NCBI RefSeq assembly: GCF_041260155.1
Contig: NC_091940.1
Span: forward strand, 29,113,651 to 29,177,650
DNA: 64,000 nucleotides
Direction: 5' to 3'
Origin: Ptychodera flava
Taxonomy: Eukaryota > Hemichordata > Enteropneusta > Ptychoderidae
Below are positions 10,679 through 22,620 of this stretch, piece after piece. The notes beneath the pieces were generated by a model that was not told where the DNA came from, ran no database searches, and was given only the letters and a program-made list of their open reading frames with translations. The translations under genes were made by a program, and so were the position numbers. Each line of letters opens with the position of its first letter. The first letter of the stretch is position 1.

Positions 10679-12131
10679 TTAATTTGCAGAGGGCGGTGAT
10701 GTGACCACTGCGGTTGTTGGTGGTGGCGGCGGCTGCGATGACCAGGTCTCGACTGTTGGAGGTGGGGGGACATACGGTGGTGAGGTGACCGGAGTCTGTG
10801 GTGCCGTCGCCGTGTTCCCGGTTGAGTTCTCTCCCATGGCAAGGCCAGTGCTGGTGGATGTGTCCATTGGGCTGTACGGTGGCGGACTAATGCCTTCGAA
10901 TGTTGCAGTGGGCAAGACAGCGGGGTTTGTATTGTTGGTGCCGTCAACTATGATACCACTCTCTTGTGCAGTTGACTCTGTAGGACAAGGGACAGACGTT
11001 AGGCATAGTGTGTGTATGAAATATACAGGGATACATTATATTGTAAAAATTCACAGATATTTTACCAAATTTTGATGCAAAAATGACAGAAAATGCTCTG
11101 AATTCGATATCAAAAGAATTGGGGTATTGAGTGGAAAAATTTATGAAAACAGACAAAAAAATTCCCACCTGTTTGGTTAAAAATTGCCGCATAGGCTGGC
11201 GGGAGGTCTTCTTGATTGTCCTTTGTTTCAAGCTGACCAGAATACGATGGCGGCCTCGGAAACTGACCCACAGGTTGCTGTCCTTGCCCTTGGCTGTTTG
11301 TCTGAACAGTGCTGCTAGTCTGGACAGTGTTGCTTGTCTGGACATTGCTATTTACGATGATGGGATTGTCATATTGGTATAGTGTGTCTGCTGTTACTGG
11401 CTGGGGAAATTGAGAAAGCAAACATTATGATCTTAGTGTGGTGAACATGGACAAACATCAGCAGCACCCATGGTCCTCAATGTACTGTAGTTCAAGTTTA
11501 ACATTTACGGTAGTGTACATCATACATGCCTCATAAATGATAGAATTTTAATCTCTTCCTACAATTGCCATATGGAACTTTGAACCATTCCCTGATGAAA
11601 TCAACAAAAATTTGGGGTTACCATGCAAAAATTTGGTACTATAGCAACAATTAGCAAATATTTCAAGACTCTTTAAATTCATCCCTGTGGTAACTCTATG
11701 GGGAAAAATTAACTTTTTTATTTTCTCAAAAATAAACAGGTTGAAACTTTATTCCATGAGCTCCACAATGAGACTAAACAAAAGGGAGACCAAAAAAGTA
11801 CTGTAAAAGTGAGAGTCTGAGTATCAGTACCCCTTCCATACCCTACCCCCTGAAAAAAACACTGTTTGTTCCCCCTCTCCACACTCTACCCCCTGAACAA
11901 CCAAAGTGTTGGTTCCTTTACCTGACAAGATCCTCTGACTCGAGTGGCCACTGTCATCACTCTGATTGAACCATCGGGCATCACGACTCTCATCTGCGTG
12001 GCTTGTGCTCCTCGTTGCCGACGTGACTGGTACCAACACAGGTAGAAACCCAGCTTGAGGACCACGGCAAAGACAATGATTCTGTTTAGGAATGATGGAA
12101 ATATAACAAGGATAACAACAATACAGTACAC
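10679..12131 (-). CDS. Single-pass membrane protein with PPxY-rich tail, 3' three exons (5' end unresolved)
   Basis: Three exons join in frame: 12131-11922 (acceptor ACAG, donor CAG|GTAAAG), 11400-11169 (acceptor TTTCCCCAG, donor ACAG|GTGGGA) and 10977-10679 (acceptor TCCTACAG, stop TAA), together 246 codons. The first carries a hydrophobic membrane segment (IIVFAVVLKLGFYLCW) followed by basic YQSRRQRG, a stop-transfer pattern placing the tail in the cytosol. The tail is Gln/Thr/Pro-rich with PPSY, PPAY, PPPY and PPYV motifs, the ligand class bound by WW domains of NEDD4-family ubiquitin ligases and YAP. The plan resembles WBP1/VOPP1/Shisa-type proteins (Cys-rich ectodomain, one membrane span, PPxY tail), but I cannot name the family. 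A second acceptor (CCTAAACAG) at 12082 would shorten the first exon. The exon or exons with a signal peptide and ectodomain must lie upstream; 13935-14252 is one candidate. Confidence 0.72.
11575..11830 (-). mobile_element. GGTAG-type TTAA MITE, decayed copy in an intron
   Basis: A degenerate reverse-strand copy inside the intron between the membrane-span exon and the first tail exon of the PPxY gene. Recognisable pieces in order: ACCATTCCCT, GGTTACCATGCAAAAATTTG, ACTATAGCAACAATTA, CATCCCTGTGGTAACTCTAT and GTGAGAGTCTGAGTATC. Ends are not preserved, so it is older than the other copies. Confidence 0.65.
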
Positions 12132-12236
12132 CTGTAAATGTGGTACAACCAGCCTGTCATTTTTTTGTGGGAGTCACACAGTATATGGATACAACATGTG
12201 TGACAATCATTTTAAAAATACAATACAACAACATGT

Positions 12237-13928
12237 ATAATCCTAGGGGTTTCATTAAGAGCCGGCAGCCGGCGAAATTGACCGGTTACTCTCACGATTT
12301 CGCCGGCTACTTTTTCGGAAAATTTGAACTCTTTCATCGCTGAAATATTTTTTACCTTCTGAAATGATACGGACAAGTTTCACAAACTGTGTAGTCAAAC
12401 TGTGCAACGGCTTTTGTGTGAAACAAAATTTAGAAGAAGACGAGCGACTACTACGATCGCCTAGTACTACGATGCAGCACGGTCTTGCGTATACTGCCTT
12501 AATAAAAATCAGAATTGCAACGGACGATTCTATTGGATACCTGAATTGCTGATCCCGATGTGGTGACCTTTATATACGCCAATGAAAACGTGCGTACTAC
12601 ACCTGTCAGCTGTCATTAGCTCAATTAAAAATGGTCGATGAACAAATGAAGACGGAAGCGATCGCAAGGTCAAGCTTCTCTGTACGATCTTCGGTTTTGA
12701 AGTGGACCAAGAAACAAGAGAAGGATAATTACGTGGATTTAAACTGTTTTCGAAGACAATGACCTAATTTTTTTCTCGCGAAAAACTTCCCGACTACAGT
12801 TCGAATTTTAGTAAGCCGACGTGCGTTGCACCGTGGTAGGCGTAAATGTCAAGGTATATAACCAGCTGGACGTATTATATACTGCTTTTCGGTCTATCGA
12901 CGCCAATAAAAACGTCACCCAGAGAGTGGTTAAAATACGATCAGACCACTAAAATTCACTTCAAAAGCGATCGTCAGGTTAAATCCAAATGTGAGCTTCT
13001 GAACGTACAAATTTTCATATCCTACATCAAGGTTCTTACTTTGCATACCAATATAGTCAAATAACCTTGAGGGTCTTTGTTTCTATTTGCGAAATATGGT
13101 AATGATTGTCAGTTTTTATCGTTATTGTTAAATAAATTATCCTTTTTACCTCCCCAGTGGTATAAAAGTTCTTCATCTACAGATTGCCATACCAAACATC
13201 AGGGTTCTTACATTAATTTTTAAAGCATAACATTATACATTAATGAAAATTTTCTCATTTACTGTTCTTAAAATATCAGTGTTTCATCCAGGATGGCATC
13301 AACAAGGGGGATTTCCCCCTTTAATAGAAAATTTCGGGGGGGGGGGTTCACCAATTCATGTGTTCTACTTGTACCTCTACATTTCATTGGGGGGAAGTGG
13401 TCCGCCTTGACAAATTAATTGGGGTGCCAACATTTCAACAGATCAGAGGGGCAATCCCCTAACCCCTGTCTAGATGTAACAGTTATAACATCGTCTACAA
13501 TATCAAATTTATATCATTAATAATAGTGAATTATTATAGTTTACCTCCCAAAAGCATAGACTGAGGTTCTTAGGTTCTAAGACTTCAGTTTTCTTTGTTC
13601 AAAATATCGTCAACATTACCACATTTTATTATTTGTAATTATGAATTATCATATTTAGGCCTAATCTCCCAGGTATGGCTTTTATGATATAAACACAAAT
13701 TGCCCTGGAACACTGCTGACAATTCTCCTAAAAATACTAGAAATTCATGTGACTGTGAGCTGTAAAAAGTGAATTTTAACTCATTTTTCAGGGTTTCCGG
13801 CCTTCGGCCGGGAGGGGGAACAGGACCCTCCCCCACGGCGACCGCTTTGTGGTCATGGCAGCTGCAAGCCGCCTACTTTTTCATTTTGGCCCCCTACTTC
13901 AAAACTTAATGAAACCCCTGATAATCCT
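12237..13928. mobile_element. hAT-like DNA transposon relic with 8-bp target duplications (1.68 kb)
   Basis: The element at 12245-13920 starts AGGGGTTTCATTAAG and ends CTTAATGAAACCCCTG; both sides carry the identical octamer ATAATCCT (12237-12244 and 13921-13928). An 8-bp duplication with CAGGGG-type ends is the hallmark of the hAT superfamily. Subterminal sequences are GC-rich (GCCGGC, CGGCCGGG), while the middle is AT-rich with a G-run near 13330. I recognise no transposase in any frame, so it is non-autonomous or deeply decayed. It lies upstream of the membrane-span exon of the PPxY gene, probably in an intron. The intact octamers suggest a fairly recent insertion. Confidence 0.85.
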
Positions 13929-13934
13929 TAACTT

Positions 13935-14252
13935 TTATACAAAAGATGTCTGGGAAGTACACAGCCGGAAATAGTCCCCCAATTTATAATCTGGACAAAT
14001 GGTCATTTTATCAAAAGGGGAGCAGTTTGGTTCACTGCAGCAATGAAAGAGGCAGATGACACATTGGTTTCCCCCTTGGGGAGAGTATCTGTCTATAAGA
14101 GAACCAAATATGCTCAGCTGTCCACAGTCAAAGAGGCCCACTCGAACAAAACGGATTACGCAAAGGTGAAAAGCGTGTTGCCTGAACGAGGTCAAACCAT
14201 GGCTGAGTGCTGACTGAGTGATGAGAAGAAACAAAAACACAAAAGGCTCCAT
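13935..14252 (-). CDS. Candidate signal-peptide / Cys-rich exon (uncertain)
   Basis: Reading on the minus strand from the ATG at 14252 gives MEPFVFLFLLITQSALSHG, a convincing signal peptide with a cleavage site after about residue 18. It continues into about 85 residues with nine or so cysteines, including a CVICLFHCC cluster. It lies about 1.8 kb upstream of the membrane-span exon on the same strand, which is where the PPxY protein needs its leader and ectodomain. Against it: no donor in a phase that joins the next exon is obvious, and an ORF of this length can occur by chance. A second Cys-rich frame at 14893-15096 (minus) is an alternative. Confidence 0.25.
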   Translation of the reverse strand: MEPFVFLFLLITQSALSHGLTSFRQHAFHLCVIRFVRVGLFDCGQLSIFGSLIDRYSPQGGNQCVICLFHCCSEPNCSPFDKMTICPDYKLGDYFRLCTSQTSFV

Positions 14253-14404
14253 TGTCACTGCATCAATATACCCTGAATTGTCCTCACAGCTAGATTTGCA
14301 TATTAAAGATGTCTGGGTTTCTTTTCAGAATTTCTCATGAAAAAGATACAAACTGTCTACATGCTAGACCCATATGATATAAGTAACCTTACACTTCCTA
14401 TTAA

Positions 14405-14765
14405 GGTAGAACGTACCTCCAGTGGACAGATATTCGGACTCTCAGACTTTTTCAATTCTTTTCTGCTCTACCACTTGTTGGGGTTCATTTTGGGGTTCAT
14501 TTTTAAAGTTCTTGGTGTAAGAAAACTTTTCAACCGCTTAGTTTTTGGAAAGTCGAAATTTTTTTTGCATAGAGTTAACCCACGGATGGTGGCCATTTTG
14601 AATTACAAATATTGGTAAATCCTGAGTAATTTGTTTCTCTAGTTCCAAAATTTGCATGCCGACACCCGATTTTTATTCTTGATATTGAAAGAGAATGATT
14701 GAAATATTCTTTGAAGAAAGTTTGAGCAAAAGTTTAAGTCTTTTACTTTCAAGGCGCATACTACC
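14405..14765 (+). mobile_element. GGTAG-type TTAA MITE, full length
   Basis: Both ends are flanked by TTAA (14401-14404 and 14766-14769). It starts GGTAGAACGTACCTCCAGTG and ends GGCGCATACTACC, so the ends are inverted repeats of about 16 bp. It is the best-preserved copy with duplications on both sides. Confidence 0.88.
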
Positions 14766-15574
14766 TTAAATCCATGATACGTGTACCACCATCAAGGCCA
14801 AATGTGTACAGAGTTGTACATGTATTCGTTCTGATGTAAAATGGATTGTGCATTGTTCCTTTGCACTTCAACAGACAGTTTTGTAAGTCTGTTCATGATA
14901 CAGTGCTGGGCTTGTAACCACTGCCTGCACCCATGAGAAAGGTATATGATGTAACTAGAAGGAAATGAGATGTTGCTGTACCGTAACAGGCTTGTCTACA
15001 TGCAATCCACGTACTTGTGAAAGAACATATGGTGGAACATGCTGCAACCTTTGTACAGCATTTATCCCAATCACAGCAGAGGCAACAAGTCATCACTGAT
15101 GAAACAGTGCCCGCTAAAATTAACTCAGCATAATTCTATGGCAGACAGCATAATAACTGCACAGAACATGTACTTGTGTTTGGTAAAAGTGCTATGCCCA
15201 ATGTTCACCGACATGAATCCTGCATGATAGCTGGAAATTTTGATGATATTTTTATGATTTTTATTCAATATAACAAATATCCTTTCTTGACTAAGCAGTA
15301 ATGCATACATGTGTCACATTGTTGTATTACACCCACTGCACTGTAACTGTACTTTACGGATCATTAGGTGTTGAACTCTACTGCCGTCTGATGTGAAATT
15401 ATGCCCACATGAGAGAATTTTGCAGAGGCCTCTGAATAATACCATCAGAGGATTTAACTATTAAGCAAAAGGAAAAAGCCTGGGTTCACAATAAGGTATT
15501 CTTGAATTTGAATGGTCCTTGTCAGAAACATACAGGCCTAGACTACTTCACCAGCTCCTTGGCATTTCTCGGTG

Positions 15575-15703
15575 GGACTAAAAACTGTAGCTAATAAAGA
15601 GTTATGTCCATTTGCTCCAAAATTATCAAAAAAAAATTATAAAATTTGAAACCTAATCACATAAAAAGTTTGGTGGGAAAAATTGGAGCACTCAAAGGGT
15701 TAC
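15575..15703 (+). mobile_element. Third TTAA-type MITE family, truncated relic
   Basis: Shares an ordered set of words with the reverse-strand copy at 27410-27620: AAAACTGTAGC, ATGTCCATTTG, CCAAAATTAT, AAAAATTATAAAA, a GGTGGGAAAAA/GGCGGGAAAAA phrase and the end CACTCAAAGGGTTA. Only the 3' half is present. Confidence 0.6.
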
Positions 15704-17218
15704 CAATTACATGTAGTATTATAGGCAGTAGCAGATTTTCATGTACCCAACACGTTATTATCCATGACGATACCAATGTACGGTATACAAAGTCACTCTA
15801 CAAGCTTCCACAAGTGCTCAATACTTTGTGTTACCATTGATGGAACTAGCAAGATCAAAGTCAAGAAAACATGTTCATGTAAGAACGTGTCTAAAAAATT
15901 ACCATTTTTGATGCAAGCAAACTTAAATATGCTACAGACAGAGCTTTGTGATTTCATTTATCATTTGGAGCCTTCACTCCACTGGTATTTGTAAGTACTT
16001 TTACAACAGAAACTTTACACCCCTTTTATTTGAAATTCTGCGAAACAGTCAAAAGGGAAACCCAACACAACATCTACGGTATTTGGCGCACATAGTGAAA
16101 GATGTAATTCTGTAGTCATCTGCTCATTGGCAATTTGGTCCAATGTTGAAAAATTCATGAATTCACAGAACTTGCCAACTACTGCTGATACAGACAGCTG
16201 TTTGTTTACCATGCATCCTGTTATTTATGGTATTTACTGAACATTTTTGTTTGTATTCATATATGCTTATTTCTTTTTCTGAGATATGACATAGATATTG
16301 ATATATCTATCCATATATTGATATATCTATCTGTATATCAATCTGCATGTATCTAGCTATCTATCGGTATATTATCTGTCTCTCTCTCACATTTGAAACA
16401 TTCCATTAACAATGGTAATGCATATTTCAACATTCGAGATAAATTTATAAATTTTTAATGTGCTTTCATACGTACATTGGCTGTGTTTAAAGAAACTGTA
16501 CAAAATGAAATATAACCCTTGCCCTAATTTCATTTCACCAGCAAAAAATTAATTAACCAGAAAATAATATACATGCAGGATACTAACAAACATCAGCAAC
16601 CATCTCGATGTTAAACTATTATGCTGTACAGACTGTACGTCCACAAATATTCTAAAACCCAGTTTGTTTCCTTAATTATTTTTTTTGAGCAATGAGGCAA
16701 TCTGTACATGGAAAATATAGTGCCGTCTCATACAAACACAATTTCTATTCTTCTTTGAAATTTATGGAGTACACTAATCATTATTATTCTTGCAACAGCA
16801 ATTTTATTAAAAATTTAACCAGTGACACTGGAAGCCTTAACAAAATGGTGTTTAATTTTCTAAAGCGGTCGGTGGGAATAGATGAAATTATTCAATGTGT
16901 CTACAAGCGTCTGATGATTTATGAACAGTCACACTTGCTAGGTATGGTTCGACATTTCTCATGCTCATCGTGTTTCCTTCTTCATCAGTCATATTTCATT
17001 TCACACTTCCCCAATCAATAATATCTTTTTGGTTGAAATACACTTCACTATAAGCATTCTGTTCTAAATTGAGGTACAATTTGAATAGTATATGCATGTG
17101 ATCTATAAATTTAACAGTAACAGACTGCCTGCCTGATTGACGAGATAGGCGTGTGTACATGTACATGGAAACTTTCTCTGCAGGGTACATGTAGTTCTCT
17201 CTCTATATTGCAAAAACT

Positions 17219-17370
17219 ATCCCTCATACTACAAAGTTCATATTTCACCATAAGCTCATGATGTTTAAAACTACTGAAGCACAACATGTCCCTTATGGTG
17301 CATTTGAACGAAAATATGAACATTTGAAGGCCCCTGAAAACATAGATACTGTAACATTTATGGCTTAAAT
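17219..17370 (-). mobile_element. piggyBac-like MITE, truncated relic
   Basis: It matches part of the reverse-orientation copy at 22621-22896: AAGTTCATATTTCACCATAA, GAAGCACAACATGTCC, TATGGTGCATTT and GAACATTTGAAGGCCCCTGA. The left end CCCTCATACTACAAAG is a decayed form of CCCTTATCCTGCAAAG. The other half is missing. Confidence 0.65.
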
Positions 17371-18960
17371 GTAACAGAAGGGGAAATGATATGGTCTCTC
17401 AGGAAATGGGGTCGACATGTAGTTGTTTCAGAATCTGTGAATAAATCTTCTTTTGAATATATTGTAATACTACAGAATGAGTATAATACAATGTACTTTA
17501 ATGACTGTTTCAAAATCTGGGGATAGTTTTTTTTTATTTTATGATTATGACTATACTGCTCTACACTAGACATCGTTTAAAAACCAGTGAAGACTTGACA
17601 TGCGTGTAAACTTTCTGAATGGTGCTGTCAAATATTTCACCAGGTTTATACATTACAATACCTGAACACAACCTCAGTATCATAAGGTTACATGTAAATA
17701 TGTTGTAAAGCTGTCCTTTATAAATAAAATGTGTGTGAGTGGTTCGTTTTTGAGACTAGAAACACTGTAAAACAATAACAAAAGCAAGTATTCCTGAATT
17801 CACTCCACTTATTACAGATTTTTAACATCTGACCACTATCATTTGTTGAAAATCCCTGATACCACTTATTTGAAATATTCATTTGCTTGTTCTGACAGGA
17901 CGTCCAGTACATGCTCTATGTGTGAGAATTATCCAACCACACACGATCCACAGAAGCGGAATATACATGTACCATTTACAGCTGCTGATTCAGCATTCTC
18001 ATTTCCGTATACAGCAGTACATCGTAACTAAAATTATGGAACCACGGAAACTGATTCAATGTGATTTGTAACTATATGCCGTAAAAGTTTAATTGCCACT
18101 GAAAACTATAATTGACGATTATTATTGAGTATTTCATTATTGAAGTCTAATATTTCTCTTCTTTCATAATGATATTTTCAATGTAGGATTAAGATTCACA
18201 TAGTAAATTTTTCATGTACAGGGACTAAAAATTATTCATGAGCATATTAAATATATCTGAAAAAATTAAACTGGATTTAATATTCAAGATTTCAGAATAA
18301 TTTCATGTCTGGTGCACAGATCCATTTTCCAGAGTCAACAACTCAGAAGTGTCAGAACGCTACTGCATCAACTACAGCGTTGTGCGGAAAGCCATAAAGC
18401 TGTCATGAATGTTTTTAAAGACACTGTACAGTATATTTTGCAATCAACCTGTACCCCTAGGGTGGGACAAATATTGCACTTTGCTCGTTGGTTGTAAAAC
18501 TGTCCAACTTCGACTAGTTCAATCACAACGGAAACTGTTGGCAGTAAAAATTGACTAGGATTTTGCTTCAAATGGCACTTACTACAGGCAAGTTTCTACA
18601 GTATACATGTATGTTATGGAAATTCCAACCTCTGTTGTATATATATACATGTACATGACAGCAATGGACTACTGGATGTGAAAAAGCAGACAGAGGGTTC
18701 AGTTTGTCTCTTTGACCAGCCTCTGACTCTACATCCTTGACTATAGAAAGTTTACATACCCAGTTACATGTATCATACATGTATGTAAATAGCTGCCACA
18801 AGAAAATTTCTAAAACAATTCTCACAGACTTCAAAACTAGTTGGAAGGCTAAAAGAACAAGTCCCTCTCACCGTAAAGAATTTAGAAACACAAATATTGA
18901 GTTTACACCTTTCCGTTCTTTACATGAAAGGTTTGGTCTCAATAACCCAACAGACACTTG

Positions 18961-19205
18961 TTAAAGGTATTTGGTCACCTGTTTTTTAATAGCAAATCAC
19001 AGATTTTACGAAGATGGCCACTTTTAAAAAAGGGCGCCTCCACACGACCAGCCATGGCATACTTAACAGAGTCGTCTGCATGTTCTGTGACATATCAAAT
19101 ATGGAGGACGGATAGCTACCGGTATGTATTACCCGGTAGTATGCTAAGCCCTGCCCCTTTACCATATATGGAATATGCAAATTTACAGTGACCATGTACC
19201 TTTAA
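18961..19205. mobile_element. Short TTAA-flanked MITE, second TIR type
   Basis: The 237-bp element (18965-19201) lies between TTAA at 18961-18964 and 19202-19205. Its ends are inverted: AGGTATTTGGTCACC at the left, GTGACCATGTACCT at the right. No coding capacity. The TIR is unlike the GGTAG or CCCTTTTCC families, so this is a separate TTAA-targeting family. Confidence 0.8.
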
Positions 19206-19318
19206 GCCTTAATCCTTCAGGTCTCAAAGTACCGACAAATCCATGAATGTCCTGATATTGAAAGATTTGCACATGCTTTTTTTACAGCCTTCAGATCAGT
19301 CACAATCTGTACTTATAA

Positions 19319-19724
19319 CCCTTTCAGAATTAGAGCGCGAAGCCACTGCAGTGAACTGCAATAAAACTGCTCACACTAATTAGTTTCAGCTGTAGCCAGC
19401 TGGCAAAGTCGACAACATTGTATGTCCCATGCAGACAGTTTGTCTGGGGAAGTTGAAATAAAAAAGATTTGTACATGGACCAGTGCATGGTAATGTTACT
19501 TGTATCTTAATCTTGAACACAGGGTGCCAATCGTAAACTCTCATTTACAACTCGAGCCTCAGACAGAGCTAGTTTTGCCTTTGTACAAGCAGACTTTTTG
19601 GTCTTTATCAAGTAGCCTTGTTCAACACCAAAGTGGTCACGGCTACAGATGAAACTAATTAGTGTAAGCAGTTTTATTGCAGTTCACTGCAGTGGCTTCG
19701 TGCTCTAATTCTGAAAAGGGTTGT
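19319..19724. mobile_element. Foldback element with about 80-bp arms
   Basis: The left arm (AACCCTTTCAGAATTAGAGC, then GCGAAGCCACTGCAGTGAAC and CACTAATTAGTTTCAGCTGT) is mirrored almost perfectly by the right arm at 19640-19724, ending GCTCTAATTCTGAAAAGGGTT. The spacer is about 240 bp. Near-identical arms suggest recent origin or ongoing pairing-driven repair. Ends of the CCCTTT type recall the TTAA families here, but the flanks are ATAA and GTAT, not TTAA. Confidence 0.85.
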
Positions 19725-19798
19725 ATATATGCATTCTCATGATAGACTTTATAGCCTTGCTAGTTGATATGGTAGACCATCTGTTCTGTAGTCTCATT

Positions 19799-19891
19799 TT
19801 AACCTGTTCACCCCTGATTCCCTGTAAACAGGTCCACAATTACCATTGATAACAATGGGTTTGGGCCGAACTATGGCAAAGAAAGGGTTAA
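19799..19891. mobile_element. 85-bp TTAA-flanked mini element
   Basis: TTAA at 19799-19802, then CCTGTTCACCCCTGATTCCC, ending GGCAAAGAAAGGG and TTAA at 19888-19891. The right TTAA is also the left flank of the GGTAG MITE that follows, so two unrelated TTAA elements share one target tetranucleotide. The short length and weak inverted ends lower my confidence that it is an element of its own. Confidence 0.5.
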
Positions 19892-20241
19892 GGAAGAACA
19901 CAACTTGGGGATAGATATTCTGACCCTTAAAGTTTAACTACTTGCATGGTCTTCTGTTTGTGGGAACTCATTTTGAAGCTTGTGGAGTGAATGAAGTTTT
20001 CACCATTTTTTTCTGAGTGTGAAAATCAGAGAATTGAAATTCCCCATAGCATTATAACGTAGATAGTGGCCATTTTGAACTGCAAATATCAGTAAATTTT
20101 CAGTAATTTGTTTTTCTAGTGCCAAAATTTGCTCGCTGACCCCAGCTTTTCATTCCTGACTATGCGAAAGAATCGTTTGACACATACTTGAGGAAAGTTT
20201 GAGCAACAGTTCAAAACTCTAGATTTGAGGTGCGTACTACT
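19892..20241 (+). mobile_element. GGTAG-type TTAA MITE, full length but diverged
   Basis: Starts after TTAA with GGAAGAACACAACTTGGGG and ends GAGGTGCGTACTACT followed by GTAA. Internal landmarks present: CATTTTGAAGCTTGTGGAGT, GTGGCCATTTTGAACTGCAA, TTTGTTTTTCTAGTGCC and GGAAAGTTTGAGCAA. Confidence 0.8.
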
Positions 20242-20245
20242 GTAA

Positions 20246-22620
20246 TGATCAAGAATGTTTGTCAGGCTACCATACAGGTCACTTTGTGACCTTGCTTGAT
20301 TGCACATGTACCTTTGTGACAGTAAACAACGAGCATTGAACTTGCTGCTGACATTTTAAATGGGAGATATTCTGATCATAAAGCGGGGATTAAGGGTGTA
20401 ACCAGTGAACTGTGAAGTGTTGAAAACGCTTTGTGGTCATCGTCAGGGTGTACTGTGATAAAATTTATGTGGAGTGCATAGAGAGGTATCATTACCGACG
20501 GGTGATTTGTTCCACATTCTCTTTAATATATGGGACAGTGAAACCAAGGTAGTTATGGAACTTAGCTGGTGCGAGTCATAAAATTTGGAACAAGGAACAA
20601 TTGAAAAACCACTCTGAAATCAGTGACCTGAAAAAAATCTCCATTGCCAAAACAACTCAGGGACATTTTGAGAAAGTTTCACTCCAGATATCGTATAGTA
20701 GTTTGATATGATTTTTTCTGGAAGTCTTTGCTTTGAGAAACCTGTAAATTCATTTCCCATGGCATATTTTACCGTTACAATGAATTCAGACCTTCCATCA
20801 CCATTGAAGAGTAGGCCATGCAATTACAACATTCTGTTAAAAACAGTCAGTTTTTACTGGTAGTTTTTATTTCACTTCAGAAGTCCTGGTCACATCACAA
20901 ATGAATACATGTAGTGCTTGTAGTTGTTGAATATAATGGAAAGTCAACATCACCAGAAACTGACAATAGCCTCTACGTACTTTTAATACCATCCATGATT
21001 AAAGCAAATTTAGGAAGGACATCTCTTTGTTAATTCCACACACACACACACAAACACACACACACCAGGACATGTATGTATGTGTCTACATGTATGTCCG
21101 TGTCTGTGAGTGCGTGTGTGTGAATACATGGATGTGCAGATCCAAGACCCAGGACCACTTAAATTTTTAACTTGGAGCAGTGGATTCCCCAGTTCACTAA
21201 CCCACGGACAGGCCAGAACACTGTACTATGCTTATACATGTACATGTATGAGACAGCAATGACAGAACCAGTCAACTTAGGCAGCAGGAACACTAGTCTT
21301 ACACTGATAACGGGCTTGGAGTCACCGAACACCAAATGGTTTCTTTGCCCAAGATGTTTAGGACACAATGGCATATACATGTAATATGTGCATGTACTGT
21401 ACATAATGGATGATTGAGAACACTGTAGCAAAGTGCCACGCTGCATCGAAATAATCAATAGTATAGGTTGCATGCATTAATTTTCCACCTGCAGAATTAC
21501 AGCCCATGTAAAATTACACATGGTACGTTTATCATAATAATATACTTTTTCAGTCCTGACACCAGCTGTCTGTGCCAGAAATATCCATTTTGACCTCCTG
21601 GTAATAGCATGACTTAATTGTCCATAGTAATAGAATACCCAGCTCTTTTCATCAGCCCAGACATGTTCACACCATATTTGGATGTGTTAATATGTGCATG
21701 TATCTAATATGGCTTTACTTTTTAATCAACACCCGTCTCTTGACCATGCAGCTGTCCTGTATACCGTACATTGTATGTATTTCACTTTTTACAAGCTAGA
21801 TGAATATTATTACCTGCTAAAACTACCAACGGTACTCGACATAAACTTGTCACGTAGGGCATCCACTGTGCTATAAATGCACAAGGAAATACTAATTTCA
21901 GATAAGTAATATTTTGTCTCGCAAAGTATACAAAAGAGAGCACATGAAATAATACATACATATACACGTAATACTCCATTCTATACGGTACAGTTGTTGC
22001 TCAGGAAAAACGTAGGGGTCTGTTTAGATGTAGACCACACTGAGAACCTCTCCTTCTCTGATCTTCAAATGTCGAGACTAGAAGTCCTGCATGAAAAGAG
22101 GGAAATAACAGTTACGTACCACTGGGTAATAACCCGATATGCATCAAGGATTTATGATGTATCACAAACCCAGTATTTAAACAAAATTACGACTGACTTC
22201 CAGTACGTCAAAAGTGTTTGACTTTGCAAAGGAGAACAAAGTTAGACAGGTGTAAGCTGATTTTTTTACAAACCAAATGTAAATACTTTTTGAGTATATG
22301 GCTCAGGTGTGTATCATATTAATTTTGACGCAAAGGAGATTTTCTGAACAATACTACCACTTTCACATCCTCCTTTCAGTGTTTACATCCAGTGAAATCC
22401 AAACAGCTAGATAAAATGACAACTTGTGTATACACGTGTACAGTACTGTATATGCAAAAAAGCCAAAAGTATACCTAAGATTATGAAATAATTGTTCACT
22501 ATTCACACACAAATACAGGAACTGTAAGTACCGGTAGGTGCAGTCATGTGATGTGATCTGCGGGTGTAAGCATACTGTACAGCAGGGAATAGCAAGCAAT
22601 ACATTCATGTTTTAATTACA
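20246..22620. other. Gene desert
   Basis: No gene recognised. An imperfect (CA)n/(TG)n region with TGTATG words lies at about 21037-21125. Short frames such as 21159-21473 (minus) show no domain. Confidence 0.5.

Larger units (their letters stand above)
14770..18960. other. Gene desert with two decayed repeats
   Basis: No gene recognised. It contains a relic of a third TTAA family at about 15575-15703 and a relic of the piggyBac-like MITE at about 17219-17370, both listed. Many TACATGTA-type words occur. A degenerate GATATATC-rich patch lies at about 16290-16385. Confidence 0.5.
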
